A DNA stretch of 61,067 nt, from contig DASZMJ010000111.1 in the NCBI GenBank assembly GCA_035551935.1, forward strand, positions 1-61,067, given 5' to 3'. Positions within the stretch are counted from its first letter, which is position 1; the number at the start of each line of letters is the position of its first letter. Made by a program: the position numbers and the translations under genes. Origin of the DNA: DASZMJ01 sp035551935. GTDB lineage: Bacteria > Planctomycetota > Planctomycetia > Isosphaerales > Isosphaeraceae. Shown in pieces: positions 32,781 to 41,616 of the stretch. The notes under the pieces were generated by a model that worked only from the letters and a program-made list of their open reading frames with translations, searched no databases and had not been told where the DNA came from.

Positions 32781-35700
32781 CTATTCGAGGGCGGCGAAGC
32801 GGGAGCGGAGCGCGGCGAACTCGGGGCGACGTCGGATCGGCTCGAGGGCCGGGTCGGCGAGCACGTTGCGCCAGACCACGGGCCGCTCGACGACTGGCGC
32901 GACGTCGACCGCGGCGCGGATCAGCCGGAGGGCCTGCTCGCGGTAGGTGTTCGCCAGGTCCGGGGCGTCGCCGACGGCCCGTTCCATCGCCTGGGCGTAG
33001 ATGCACGCGACGTTGAACGGGGTCGACCAGGCGTCCGGCCGACCGTGGCGGAGGGCCTTCTCGGCGTCCTCGACGGCCGGGCGGTAGTCGCCCCGCAGGG
33101 CGCGGAAGAACCCGCGGCCGCTGTACGCGTCGCCGATGAAGACGCCGTTCCGCTCGTTGATCGCCACGGCCCGCTCGAACTCGTGCAGGGCCAGCTTGTC
33201 GGGCGCATTGTAGTAGGCCCAGCCCCGCGCCACGAGGATGTTGGGCGCGTCGGGGTCGAGCTCCAGCGACCGGTTATAGTCGTCCAGCGCCCCCGGGTAG
33301 TCGCCGAGCCGGGCCTTGGCCAGTCCGCGCGCCCGGAAGACGTCGGCCACCGGCTCGCCGAACGCCAGGAAACGGTCGAACTCGCGGATGGCCTCCGCGG
33401 GCTTGCCCTGTTCCAGGTACTCCTCGGCGCGGAAGCGGTGGGCCAGGGGCGTGCCGGCCGGGGTGAGGCGGACCGCCAGGCGCAGGTCGCGCAACCCCGC
33501 CGCCTGGTTGCCGCGCTCGAGGTTCAGGTGGCCCCGCTGGATGTACAGGGCGGGCAGGCTCGGCACCCGCCGGACCGCCTCGTCGAGCTCGACGGCGGCC
33601 TGGCCGAACCGCTTCTGTCGGGCCAGCGCCGTCGCCAGGTTCATGCGGGCCTGGTACTGGTCCGGTCGGAGCTGGATGGCGCGGCGCAGGTCGGCGACGG
33701 CGGCGTCGAGCCGGCCGCGGTGGATCTCCATCGCCCCGCGGTTGACGAAGATGCCGGCCTCCTTCGCGTCGATCGCCTCGGCGGCGCGGAAGTCGGCCTC
33801 GGCCGCGTCGTAGTCCTTCAGCTCATCGTGGGCGACGCCGCGGAGCAGGTGGCCCCAGAGGAAGCCGGGGCGACGGCCGAGGGCGGCGGTCAGGTGGGCC
33901 TTGGCCTCGGCCGGCAGGTGCATCCGGAGCTTGCACGAGGCCAGGTAGAACTGGGCCCAGAAGTGCCCCGGGTCGGCGCGGAGGGCGCGCTCGAGCTGGT
34001 CGGCGGCCCCGGCCAGCTCGCCGCGGCGGAGCAGCTCGATGCCGGCGAGGAAGAAGTCCGAGGCCCGCGTCGGCTCGAACGCCCGCGCGAGGGCCCGCTC
34101 CCGCTCGGCGGCCGCCGTATCGCCGCATTGCTCGAGGCAGCCGGCGCAGCGGAGGTGGTGCGACCGCGTGCGGATACCCAGCCGACGCGCCCGATCGAGG
34201 ATGCGCAACGCCCGCCGCGACCCGGCCATCGCCGCGGCCGCGTGGTCCTCGTCGGTCTGGTCGGGCTCGCGCGGGACGTCGGCCTCGGCGTCGGCCAGGA
34301 TCACGAGCAGCTCGTACAACCCGTCGCGGACCTCGGCCCCGCGCCCGCGCCCCAGGATCTTCACGGGGATGGCCGGCGCCGCGTCCTGGTCCTCGCGGAC
34401 CCCGAACAGGGCCAGCGCCGCGCGGGCGGCGGCGCGGGCGCGGTCGAGCTCGGCGCGCGGGTTGATGCCCTCGGAGAGCATCCGGTGATAGGTCGCGTCG
34501 TCGGCGAGCGTGCGGAAGTCGCGGTAGGCGGCCTCGACGCGGTCGACCTCGGCGCGCTCGGCCTGCCGGGACCGGATCGCCGCGATCAGCGCCCGGCCCT
34601 GGGCCACGAGCTCGGGCGACATGGTGTCGGCGGCCAGGAGGGTCCCCAGGGCCGAGGCGACCTCGCGGGCCCGATCCACGTCGTTCGCCGCGATCGCCGC
34701 CCGGCCCCGTAAGATCTCTTCCAGCGCCCGCGCCTGGTCCGCCTCGCGGCGGATCCGGAGCCGTTCTTCCTTCTCCTCCTTCTGGCGGTACGCCTCGGCC
34801 TCGCGGTGGCGTGCGCCGTTGACGACGACGGCGGCGACGACCGAGACGGCGCTGATGGCCAGCAGCGACGCGGCGGCGGCGCGGGTCCAGGCCCGGTGGC
34901 GTCGCGACCACCGCGCCAGCCGCTCGCCCCAGCGCTCGCGGTGGGCGGCGACCGGCTCGTCGGCCAGCCAGTGCTCGATGTCGTCGGCCAGGTCCCGGGC
35001 CGAGGCGTAGCGGCCCGACGGCGACCGGGCCATCGCCTTCAGGCAGATCGCCTCCAGGGGCCGGGGGACCTCGCGCCGGACCTGGCGGGGCGCGGGCCAG
35101 TCGCCCGAGAGGATCTTGCGGCGGACCTCGCCCAGGTCGCGACCCGAGAACGGCCCCCGGCCCGTCAGGAGGGCGTAGAGCGTGGCGCCGAGGCTGAAGA
35201 TGTCGCTGGTCGGGCCGAGCCGGTCGAGCTCGCCGGCGGCCTGCTCGGGGCTCATGAAGCCGGGCGTCCCCACCGGCGTGCCGGCCATCGTCTGGTAGAC
35301 GCTGCCGCCCGACGACGGCCGGATCGGCCGCTCCTCGGACGTCGGGTCGAGCTCGGGGCGGTCCATCGGCTTGGCCAGGCCCCAATCGACGACCAGGGTC
35401 TCGCCGAACGGCCCGAGCATCACGTTGGCCGGCTTGATGTCGCGGTGCAGCACCCCCCGGCTGTGCGCGTAGGCGACGGTGTTGCAGAGCGCGACGAAGC
35501 GGCCCAGCAGCTTGCGGAACTCCAGGTCGCGCGGCGGCGGCGGGTCGGGGCCGGACGGCCCGTGGAAGCGGTCGATGGCGTCCTTGAAGCTGTCGCCGCG
35601 GATGAACCGCATCGCGTAGAACGGGCGGCCGTCGAGGTGGCGGCCCAGGCTGTAGACCGGCACGATCCCCGGGTGCTCCAGGGCGCCGGTGACCTCGGCC

Positions 35701-36260
35701 TCGAGCAAGAAGCGGGTGCGGCTCTCCTCGTCGTCGGCGTGCCGGTCCTGGATCTCCTTCAGCGCGACCTCGCGGTTCAGCTCGTCGTCGCGGGCGACGA
35801 AGACCTGGCCCAGCCCCCCCTTGGCGTGGAACCGGAGGATCTGGAACCGCTCGCCGTCGGCCGTCGGCGCGCCCACCGAGGCCATGCGGGTCGTGAGCCC
35901 GCTGGGGGCCGGCGTCGCGGTCGGGTCTCTCCCGAGGTGGGAGAGGGTCGCCTCGACCTCGGCGTCGGCGACGCCACGGAGCGCCTCGCGGACCGCCGCG
36001 GCCGCGGCGGGGGCGGCGGCGGCCAGGCTCCGCTCGGGGTCGTCGCCGTGGCGGCGGAGGTGCTTGGCGACCAGCGGCTCCAGCAGCGCGAACTCGTCCT
36101 CGGCCAGCGACCCCCGCGCCACGAGGATCCGGCCCAGCGGGGTCTGCTTCTCCAGGACCCAGGCCTGCATGGCGCCGACGAGGTCGTCGCGCGTGATGAA
36201 GTCCATCTGCAGCGCGAGGATGCCGAACAGCAGGTTCCGGTCGGCGGGTTGCTGGGACAC
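32781..36260 (-). CDS. Transmembrane Ser/Thr protein kinase with TPR repeats
   Basis: A 1159-residue protein. The N-terminal QPADRNLLFGILALQMDFI is the conserved lead of planctomycete kinases. The kinase domain spans about 138-420: glycine loop FHAKGGLGQVF, Lys168, catalytic HRDIKPANV (272-280) and DWG (292-294) in place of DFG, as is common in this group. A transmembrane helix lies at about 460-482, then a coiled-coil EKEE region, then TPR-like repeats to the end. It likely transmits an extracellular or periplasmic signal through the TPR part. The start is a GTG at 36260 with GGGAG nine bases before it; an ATG at 36368 would extend it by 36 residues of poor composition and is the alternative. 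Confidence 0.87.
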   Translation of the reverse strand: MSQQPADRNLLFGILALQMDFITRDDLVGAMQAWVLEKQTPLGRILVARGSLAEDEFALLEPLVAKHLRRHGDDPERSLAAAAPAAAAAVREALRGVADAEVEATLSHLGRDPTATPAPSGLTTRMASVGAPTADGERFQILRFHAKGGLGQVFVARDDELNREVALKEIQDRHADDEESRTRFLLEAEVTGALEHPGIVPVYSLGRHLDGRPFYAMRFIRGDSFKDAIDRFHGPSGPDPPPPRDLEFRKLLGRFVALCNTVAYAHSRGVLHRDIKPANVMLGPFGETLVVDWGLAKPMDRPELDPTSEERPIRPSSGGSVYQTMAGTPVGTPGFMSPEQAAGELDRLGPTSDIFSLGATLYALLTGRGPFSGRDLGEVRRKILSGDWPAPRQVRREVPRPLEAICLKAMARSPSGRYASARDLADDIEHWLADEPVAAHRERWGERLARWSRRHRAWTRAAAASLLAISAVSVVAAVVVNGARHREAEAYRQKEEKEERLRIRREADQARALEEILRGRAAIAANDVDRAREVASALGTLLAADTMSPELVAQGRALIAAIRSRQAERAEVDRVEAAYRDFRTLADDATYHRMLSEGINPRAELDRARAAARAALALFGVREDQDAAPAIPVKILGRGRGAEVRDGLYELLVILADAEADVPREPDQTDEDHAAAAMAGSRRALRILDRARRLGIRTRSHHLRCAGCLEQCGDTAAAERERALARAFEPTRASDFFLAGIELLRRGELAGAADQLERALRADPGHFWAQFYLASCKLRMHLPAEAKAHLTAALGRRPGFLWGHLLRGVAHDELKDYDAAEADFRAAEAIDAKEAGIFVNRGAMEIHRGRLDAAVADLRRAIQLRPDQYQARMNLATALARQKRFGQAAVELDEAVRRVPSLPALYIQRGHLNLERGNQAAGLRDLRLAVRLTPAGTPLAHRFRAEEYLEQGKPAEAIREFDRFLAFGEPVADVFRARGLAKARLGDYPGALDDYNRSLELDPDAPNILVARGWAYYNAPDKLALHEFERAVAINERNGVFIGDAYSGRGFFRALRGDYRPAVEDAEKALRHGRPDAWSTPFNVACIYAQAMERAVGDAPDLANTYREQALRLIRAAVDVAPVVERPVVWRNVLADPALEPIRRRPEFAALRSRFAALE

Positions 36261-36668
36261 GGTGTCGGCTCCCGGCGCGAGACGTTGGGCCGTTCGCCGC
36301 GGCCGCCCGTCGTCGGGCGGCGGGTGCCCGGGGACCTCGATCCGAGCCCATCCGGCCACGCGTGACATCAGGTTATGAGTCGCACCCGCCCCGGTCAATG
36401 CCCCGCCCGCCCCCGGGCGCCATCGGTCGCGAATTGACGACATTCTACCTCCCGTTGGTGGCGGCCGTCACGGATTCGTCCCATTTTCTTCTTTTTTGCG
36501 CTTTTTCGCTTGATCCGCGTGGCGACGCGTGATCTGTTAGACCGCTTTGGGCATAAGCCATCCGAGTCTGGCGCGGCGAGGGGCTGCCGACCGCCGAGGG
36601 CGACGCGGCCCCCGAGATCGCCGCGCGCGGCGATTCCCCCCCCAAGAACGCGAGGATGCGAGACCACC
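36261..36668. other. Divergent intergenic region upstream of the first delta-60 gene
   Basis: About 408 bp between the kinase (minus) and the delta-60/FG-GAP-like gene (plus). A T-rich tract at 36483-36511 is followed by the conserved box GCGTGATCTGTTAG (36527-36540), shared with the leader of the next paralogue. The remaining 128 bp to the ATG are an untranslated leader or spacer without a clear structure. Confidence 0.5.
36510..36540 (+). promoter_or_regulatory. Candidate promoter, first delta-60 gene
   Basis: TTGATC at 36510-36515 lies 17 bases before TCTGTT, inside the box GCGTGATCTGTTAG (36527-36540). A copy of the same arrangement (TTGACG ... GCGTGATCTGTTAG) precedes the paralogue at 39161-39191, at a similar distance from the start codon (about 129 and 122 bases). 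Conservation between paralogues supports function; which bases are the -10 box is uncertain. Confidence 0.5.
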
Positions 36669-39164
36669 ATGAGAAGCCACAACCGAGGGACACGGCCGGC
36701 CAGCAGACGGGGCGCCGGGCCGGTCGTCGAGGCGTTGGAGGGCCGGCAACTCTTGAGCTTCGGCCTCGACCCGAGCTTCAACAAGGTCGGGTGGAGGACG
36801 ACGGGCTTCGTCTACAACAACAACGGCAACACGGACTCGACCAACTCCGCGGCGGACGCCGTCGCCCTCCAGACCGTCGGCGGCCAGGTCCGCCCCGTCG
36901 CCGTCGGCACGGCCACGACGACCAACGGCGACGGCACGGGCGTCGCCCTGACGCGGTTCACGACGTCCGGCGGCATCGACACCTCGTTCGGGGGGAATGG
37001 CCAGACCCCCGGCCAGGCCCTCAATTTCTTCGGGACGCCGCAGAACCTCCCCGATTCGGTCGACCAGGCCAACGCGGTCCTCGTCCGGCCGGTGACGCAA
37101 TCGATCATCGTCGCGGGCTCGACCGTCAGCGGGGCCGGCTCCTCCCAGCTCCTGAACTTCATGAACCTGATCCAGTACTCCAGCTCCGGCAGCGTCCAGA
37201 GCCTGGATTCGTTCTATAATGCGTACACCGACCAATTCGGCAACGTGACCTTCGGCGACGCCTTCGCCAACGCCGTGGCCCTCCAGCCCGACGGCAAGAT
37301 CCTCGTCGTCGGCACCGCCAACACCCCGACGGACCAGATCGGCCCGAACTCCATCATCGTCGCGCGGCTGAAATCCGACCTCAGCCAGGACACGAGTTTC
37401 GGCAGCAACACGGGCCTGGCCTCGACGGTCGACGGCCAGAACGGCGGGCTCGGCTTCGAGCGGCTCGCCATCGACGGCATCGCCGACGCCGCCGTCGTCC
37501 AGCCGGCCACCGGCAAGATCCTCGTGGCGGGCACCGATTTCGACAACGCCGGCGACGCCCTGGTGCAGCTCAACCCGAACGGCTCGGTCGACACGAGCTT
37601 CGGCGGCAAGGGGACCGGGTTCGCCGCGCCCGGCCTCGGCTTCGGCGGCAGCGTCACGAGCGTCGCCCTCGAGCCGATCGCCGGCGACTCCAAGATCCTG
37701 GTCACGGGTTACATCTCGGGCTCCGGGAAATACTTCGTGGCCCGGTACAACTCCAACGGCACGCCCGACCAGAGCTTCGGCTCCAACGGCCAGGTCTTCT
37801 CCAAGTTCCTCGTCGGCGCGTCGGCCGGGCCGAGCAGCATCGCCGCCATGAAGATCGAGGCCGACGGCAAGATCGTGGTCGCGGGGGAGGTCATCAGCAG
37901 CTTCAAGGCCGCCGCCGTCGTGGCCCGGTTCAACACGAACGGCTCCCTCGACACCTCCTTCGGCCCCAGCGGCCAGGCCACCACCGACTTCGGCGGCAAG
38001 GGCGGCCGGGCCACCGGCCTGGCCATCCAGGGCGACGGCAAGATCGTCGTCGACGGCACGTCCAACGGCCAGTTCGCCATCGCCCGCTTCAGCAATTCGA
38101 CGACCACTCCCCCGGGGGACTACAACGGCGACAAGCGGACGGACATCGCCGTCTTCCAGCCGTCGACCTCGACCTTCTTCATCCAGAACTCCGGCGCCTT
38201 CCCGTTCGGCCAGGGGACGGCCTACGGCGGCGACCCGATCCCCGTCGCCGCCGACTTCACCGGCGCCGGCAAGGACCAGCTCGCCGTCTTCCAGCCGAGC
38301 ACCGCGACGTTCTACATCCAGGGCGTCGGCGCCGTGCCGTTCGGCCAGGGGACGCTCTACGGCGGCGACCCGATCCCCGTCGTCGCCGACTACGCCGGCA
38401 CCGGCAAGGCGCAACTGGCGGTCTTCCAGCCGAGCACCTCGACGTTCTACATCCAGGGCGTCGGCGCCGTGCCGTTCGGGCAGGGCACGCTCTACGGCGG
38501 CGACCCGATCCCCGTCGTCGCCGACTACGCCGGCACCGGCAAGGCGCAACTGGCGGTCTTCCAGCCGAGCACCGCGACGTTCTACATCCAGGGCGTCGGC
38601 GCCGTGCCGTTCGGCCAGGGCACCCTCTACGGCGGCGACCCCATCCCGGTGGTCAACGACTACACCGGCTCCGGCAAGGCGCAGCTCGCGGTCTTCCAGC
38701 CGTCGACCGCGACGTTCTACATCGCGGGCGTCGGCGCCGTGCCGTTCGGCCAGGGCACGCTCTACGGCGGCAATCCGATCCCCGTCGCCGCCGACTACGC
38801 CGTCGCCGGCAAGGCGCAGGTCGCCGTCTTCCAGCCGAGCACGTCGACGTTCTACATCCAGGGCGTCGGCGCCGTGCCGTTCGGCCAGGGGACGCTCTAC
38901 GGCGGCGACCCGTACCCGATCCCCTTGCCGACGGCCTCCCGGGTCGGCGGCGTCCTGGTCGAGCGATCGGTCGGCGGTGGCACGGCGACCGGTAGCCTGA
39001 CGACGCGGTCGGCGGCGGGGTTCGAGCCGATGGTGACGGCGGACGCCCCGGGGTCCATTCCGCCGGTGGTGATCCTGCTGCCGGGCCCGGGCGACGCGAC
39101 CTCGGGGCCGGCGACAAAGCCCCGGGCCACTTCGGTTCCTTCGTTTTCGCATTTTATTGATTGA
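36669..39164 (+). CDS. Surface protein with delta-60 and FG-GAP-like repeats, paralogue 1
   Basis: An 831-residue protein. The N-terminus MRSHNRGTRPASRRGAGPVV leads into the planctomycete surface motif EALEGRQLLSF. Delta-60 (DUF5122-like) repeats follow, each with ALQPDGKILVVG or similar and FNTNGSLDTSFG; at least seven are visible. The second half is an array of 135-bp units (VFQPSTATFYIQGVGAVPFG with QGTLYGGDPIPV), six copies from about 38156, in the style of FG-GAP/VCBS beta-propeller blades. The last 75 residues end in a Gly/Pro/Ala-rich tail. A secreted or surface-anchored protein that binds ligand or matrix is likely. Start 36669 follows from the motif spacing; earlier in-frame codons are not conserved in the paralogue. 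Confidence 0.83.
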   Translation: MRSHNRGTRPASRRGAGPVVEALEGRQLLSFGLDPSFNKVGWRTTGFVYNNNGNTDSTNSAADAVALQTVGGQVRPVAVGTATTTNGDGTGVALTRFTTSGGIDTSFGGNGQTPGQALNFFGTPQNLPDSVDQANAVLVRPVTQSIIVAGSTVSGAGSSQLLNFMNLIQYSSSGSVQSLDSFYNAYTDQFGNVTFGDAFANAVALQPDGKILVVGTANTPTDQIGPNSIIVARLKSDLSQDTSFGSNTGLASTVDGQNGGLGFERLAIDGIADAAVVQPATGKILVAGTDFDNAGDALVQLNPNGSVDTSFGGKGTGFAAPGLGFGGSVTSVALEPIAGDSKILVTGYISGSGKYFVARYNSNGTPDQSFGSNGQVFSKFLVGASAGPSSIAAMKIEADGKIVVAGEVISSFKAAAVVARFNTNGSLDTSFGPSGQATTDFGGKGGRATGLAIQGDGKIVVDGTSNGQFAIARFSNSTTTPPGDYNGDKRTDIAVFQPSTSTFFIQNSGAFPFGQGTAYGGDPIPVAADFTGAGKDQLAVFQPSTATFYIQGVGAVPFGQGTLYGGDPIPVVADYAGTGKAQLAVFQPSTSTFYIQGVGAVPFGQGTLYGGDPIPVVADYAGTGKAQLAVFQPSTATFYIQGVGAVPFGQGTLYGGDPIPVVNDYTGSGKAQLAVFQPSTATFYIAGVGAVPFGQGTLYGGNPIPVAADYAVAGKAQVAVFQPSTSTFYIQGVGAVPFGQGTLYGGDPYPIPLPTASRVGGVLVERSVGGGTATGSLTTRSAAGFEPMVTADAPGSIPPVVILLPGPGDATSGPATKPRATSVPSFSHFID
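38156..38920 (+). repeat. Tandem 135-bp coding repeat
   Basis: CTTCCAGCCGTCG or CTTCCAGCCGAGC recurs at 135-bp intervals (CCAGC near 38156, 38291, 38426, 38561, 38696 and 38831). Each unit encodes a 45-residue blade. Units 2 to 4 are nearly identical at the DNA level, which suggests recent expansion or homogenisation. Confidence 0.9.
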
Positions 39165-39191
39165 CGAATGCCAGGGCGCGTGATCTGTTAG
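39161..39191 (+). promoter_or_regulatory. Candidate promoter, second delta-60 gene
   Basis: TTGACG at 39161-39166, after a T-rich stretch, and the box GCGTGATCTGTTAG at 39178-39191 repeat the arrangement found before the first paralogue. The stop codon of paralogue 1 lies at 39162-39164, so the -35 element overlaps the end of that gene. Confidence 0.5.
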
Positions 39192-39312
39192 GCATTCCGG
39201 ACACGGCAGGTCCATAGGTTCGCGCGGCGCAGACCCACCGGTCTCCGAGTGCGACGTCACTCGAAGTCGGGATGCGCGGCGATCCCCCAAACGGCGAGGT
39301 CGCGAATCCATC

Positions 39313-41598
39313 ATGAGAAGCCACAACCGAGGGAATCGGCCGGCCAGGGGTCGGGGCGTCCGTCCGGCCGTCGAGGTGATGGAGGGCCGGCCACTGTTGA
39401 GCTTCGCCCTCGACCCGAGCTTCAACGGGGTCGGCTGGGAGACGTCGAGCTTCGCCTCCCCGCCGACGAGTTTCGTCTTCTCATCGGCGAACGCAGTCGT
39501 CCTCCAGACGATCGGCGGCGAGACCCGGGCCGTCGCCATTGGCTTCGCCGGGACGTTCAGAGGCGGGGGGGTCGTCACGGTCCGCTACCGGTCGTCCGGC
39601 GCCCTGGACACCTCCTTCGGCGACGGCCAGACCCCCGGCCTGTCGGTCGAATACCCTAACGGCCTGAACGGCGCGAGTAGTGGATCCGCCGGGGCCAACG
39701 CCGCGATCTTGCAGACGGGGAACTCCATCCTCGTCGCGGGCTCGTTCACCAAGGGAATTACCGGTTTCCAGAGTGAGCAAGAAGCTTTTATTTTTCAATA
39801 CACTTCTAATGGTTTATATCAGAATGAAATTTATATAAATAATTTATATACACATGGAACTACTGGAAGCTCCGACCTACAGGCCTTCGCTCCCCAATCC
39901 GACAACAAGATCGTCGCCGTCGGCACCGGCACGGACCCGTCCGGGTCGACGTCGGCGATCCTCGTCGCGCGACTAAACCCCAACCTCACGGCAGACGCGA
40001 GCTTCGGCAGTAGTACGGCCCCGGCCCAGTTCGTCTCGGGCCAGGGCGGCGGGATCGGCTTCGAGCGGATCGGCGTCGACGGCACGGCCGACGCCGTCGT
40101 CGTCCAACCGGCCACCGGCAAGATCGTCGTGGCGGGCACCCAATCCTCCGGTGGCGGCGCGCTGCTGATGCAGCTCAACCAGAACGGCTCGCTCGACAGG
40201 AGCTTCGGCGGCCAGGGCACCGGCCTCGCCGCGACCGGCCTCCCCGCGAGCAACACGACGATCACGAGCATCGCCCTCGAGCCGGTCGCCGGCGACTCCA
40301 AGGTCGTGGTCGCGGGCCAGATCGGCGGGACCGGGCAATACTTCGTGGCCCGGTACAACTCCAACGGCACTCCCGACACGAGCTTCGGCTCCCACGGCCG
40401 GGTCGTCTCCAAGTTCCTCTCGAACGGGCTTCCTGGGTCGAGCGGCATCGCCGCGCTGAAGATCCAGACCGACGGCAAGATCGTTGTCGCGGGGTCGGTC
40501 ACCAGCGGCAACTCCGTCCCCTCCGCCGTCGTGGCCCGATTCAACACGGACGGCTCCCTCGATACCTCCTTCGCCCCCAACGGCCAGGTTACCACCGACT
40601 TCGGCGGCAAGGGCGGCCAGGCCAACGGCCTCGCCATCCAGGGCGACGGCAAGATCGTCATCGACGGCACGTCCAGCAACCAGGTTGGCGAAGCGGGCGA
40701 TTTCGCCATCGCCCGCTTCGCCAACACGACGCCCGCGGCCAAACCCCCGGTCGACTTCGACGGCGACGGCAAGGCGGACGTCGCCGTGTTCCAGCCGTCG
40801 ACCTCGACGTTCTACGTGATCCCGTCGGGGAACATCGCGGTCCCCTCCTACGCGGTCACCTTCGGCCAGGGCACCCTCTACGGGGGCAACCCGGTCCCCG
40901 TCCCCGCCGCCTACGGCGGCGGCGTGGCGGACATCGCGGTGTTCCAGCCGTCGACCTCGACCTTCTCCATCATCCCGGCCGCGAACCCCGGCCACCCCTT
41001 CGCCATCCCGTTCGGCCAGGGGACGCTCTACGGCGGCGACCCCATCCCCGTCGTCGCCGACTACGACGGCGACGGCGTGGCGGACATCGCGGTGTTCCAG
41101 CCGTCGACCTCGACCTTCTACGTGATGCCGTCGTCGAACCCCTCGCATCCCTACGCGGTCACCTTCGGCCAGGGCACCCTCTACGGCGGCAGCCCGGTCC
41201 CGGTCGCCGCCGACTACGCCGGCGCGGGTAAGGCGCAGGTCGCCGTCTTCCAGCCGAGCACGTCGACGTTCTACATCCAGGGCGTCGGCGCCGTGCCGTT
41301 CGGCCAGGGGACGCTCTACGGCGGCGACCCGTACCCGATCCCCTTGCCGACGGCCTACCGGGTCGGCGGCGTCCTGGTCGAGCGATCGGTCGGCGGGGGC
41401 ACGGCGACCGGTAGCCTGACGACGCGGTCGGCGGCGGGGTTCGAGCCGATGGTGACGGCGGACGCCCCGGGGTCCATTCCGCCGGTGGTGATCCTGCTGC
41501 CGGGCCCGGGCGACGCGACCTCGGGGCCGGCGACGAAATCCTCGGCCACGCCGACGGCCCGGATCCACGTCGTGGCGATCGACGGGTCGGTGTCGTAG
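39313..41598 (+). CDS. Surface protein with delta-60 and FG-GAP-like repeats, paralogue 2
   Basis: A 761-residue paralogue of the preceding gene, starting MRSHNRGNRPARGRGVRPAV and VMEGRPLLSF. It has the same delta-60 repeats (FNTDGSLDTSFAPNGQVTTD, ALEPVAGDSKVVVAGQ) and FG-GAP-like blades, here fewer and of mixed type (DYDGDGVADIAVFQPSTST). The last 100 residues are almost identical to paralogue 1. Residues about 155-182 (FIFQYTSNGLYQNEIYINN) are encoded by an AT-rich island foreign to the rest of the gene, yet they align with FMNLIQYSSSGSVQSLDSF in the paralogue, so it is in frame and not an insertion. Role as for paralogue 1; the pair arose by tandem duplication. Confidence 0.83.
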   Translation: MRSHNRGNRPARGRGVRPAVEVMEGRPLLSFALDPSFNGVGWETSSFASPPTSFVFSSANAVVLQTIGGETRAVAIGFAGTFRGGGVVTVRYRSSGALDTSFGDGQTPGLSVEYPNGLNGASSGSAGANAAILQTGNSILVAGSFTKGITGFQSEQEAFIFQYTSNGLYQNEIYINNLYTHGTTGSSDLQAFAPQSDNKIVAVGTGTDPSGSTSAILVARLNPNLTADASFGSSTAPAQFVSGQGGGIGFERIGVDGTADAVVVQPATGKIVVAGTQSSGGGALLMQLNQNGSLDRSFGGQGTGLAATGLPASNTTITSIALEPVAGDSKVVVAGQIGGTGQYFVARYNSNGTPDTSFGSHGRVVSKFLSNGLPGSSGIAALKIQTDGKIVVAGSVTSGNSVPSAVVARFNTDGSLDTSFAPNGQVTTDFGGKGGQANGLAIQGDGKIVIDGTSSNQVGEAGDFAIARFANTTPAAKPPVDFDGDGKADVAVFQPSTSTFYVIPSGNIAVPSYAVTFGQGTLYGGNPVPVPAAYGGGVADIAVFQPSTSTFSIIPAANPGHPFAIPFGQGTLYGGDPIPVVADYDGDGVADIAVFQPSTSTFYVMPSSNPSHPYAVTFGQGTLYGGSPVPVAADYAGAGKAQVAVFQPSTSTFYIQGVGAVPFGQGTLYGGDPYPIPLPTAYRVGGVLVERSVGGGTATGSLTTRSAAGFEPMVTADAPGSIPPVVILLPGPGDATSGPATKSSATPTARIHVVAIDGSVS

Positions 41599-41616
41599 GC
41601 CCGGGGGGCGGGCTCG

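Noticed and set aside
38156..38920. Regular 135-bp repeats resembling a CRISPR array
   Set aside because: The repeats are coding, have no unique spacers, and lie in frame in a beta-propeller protein.
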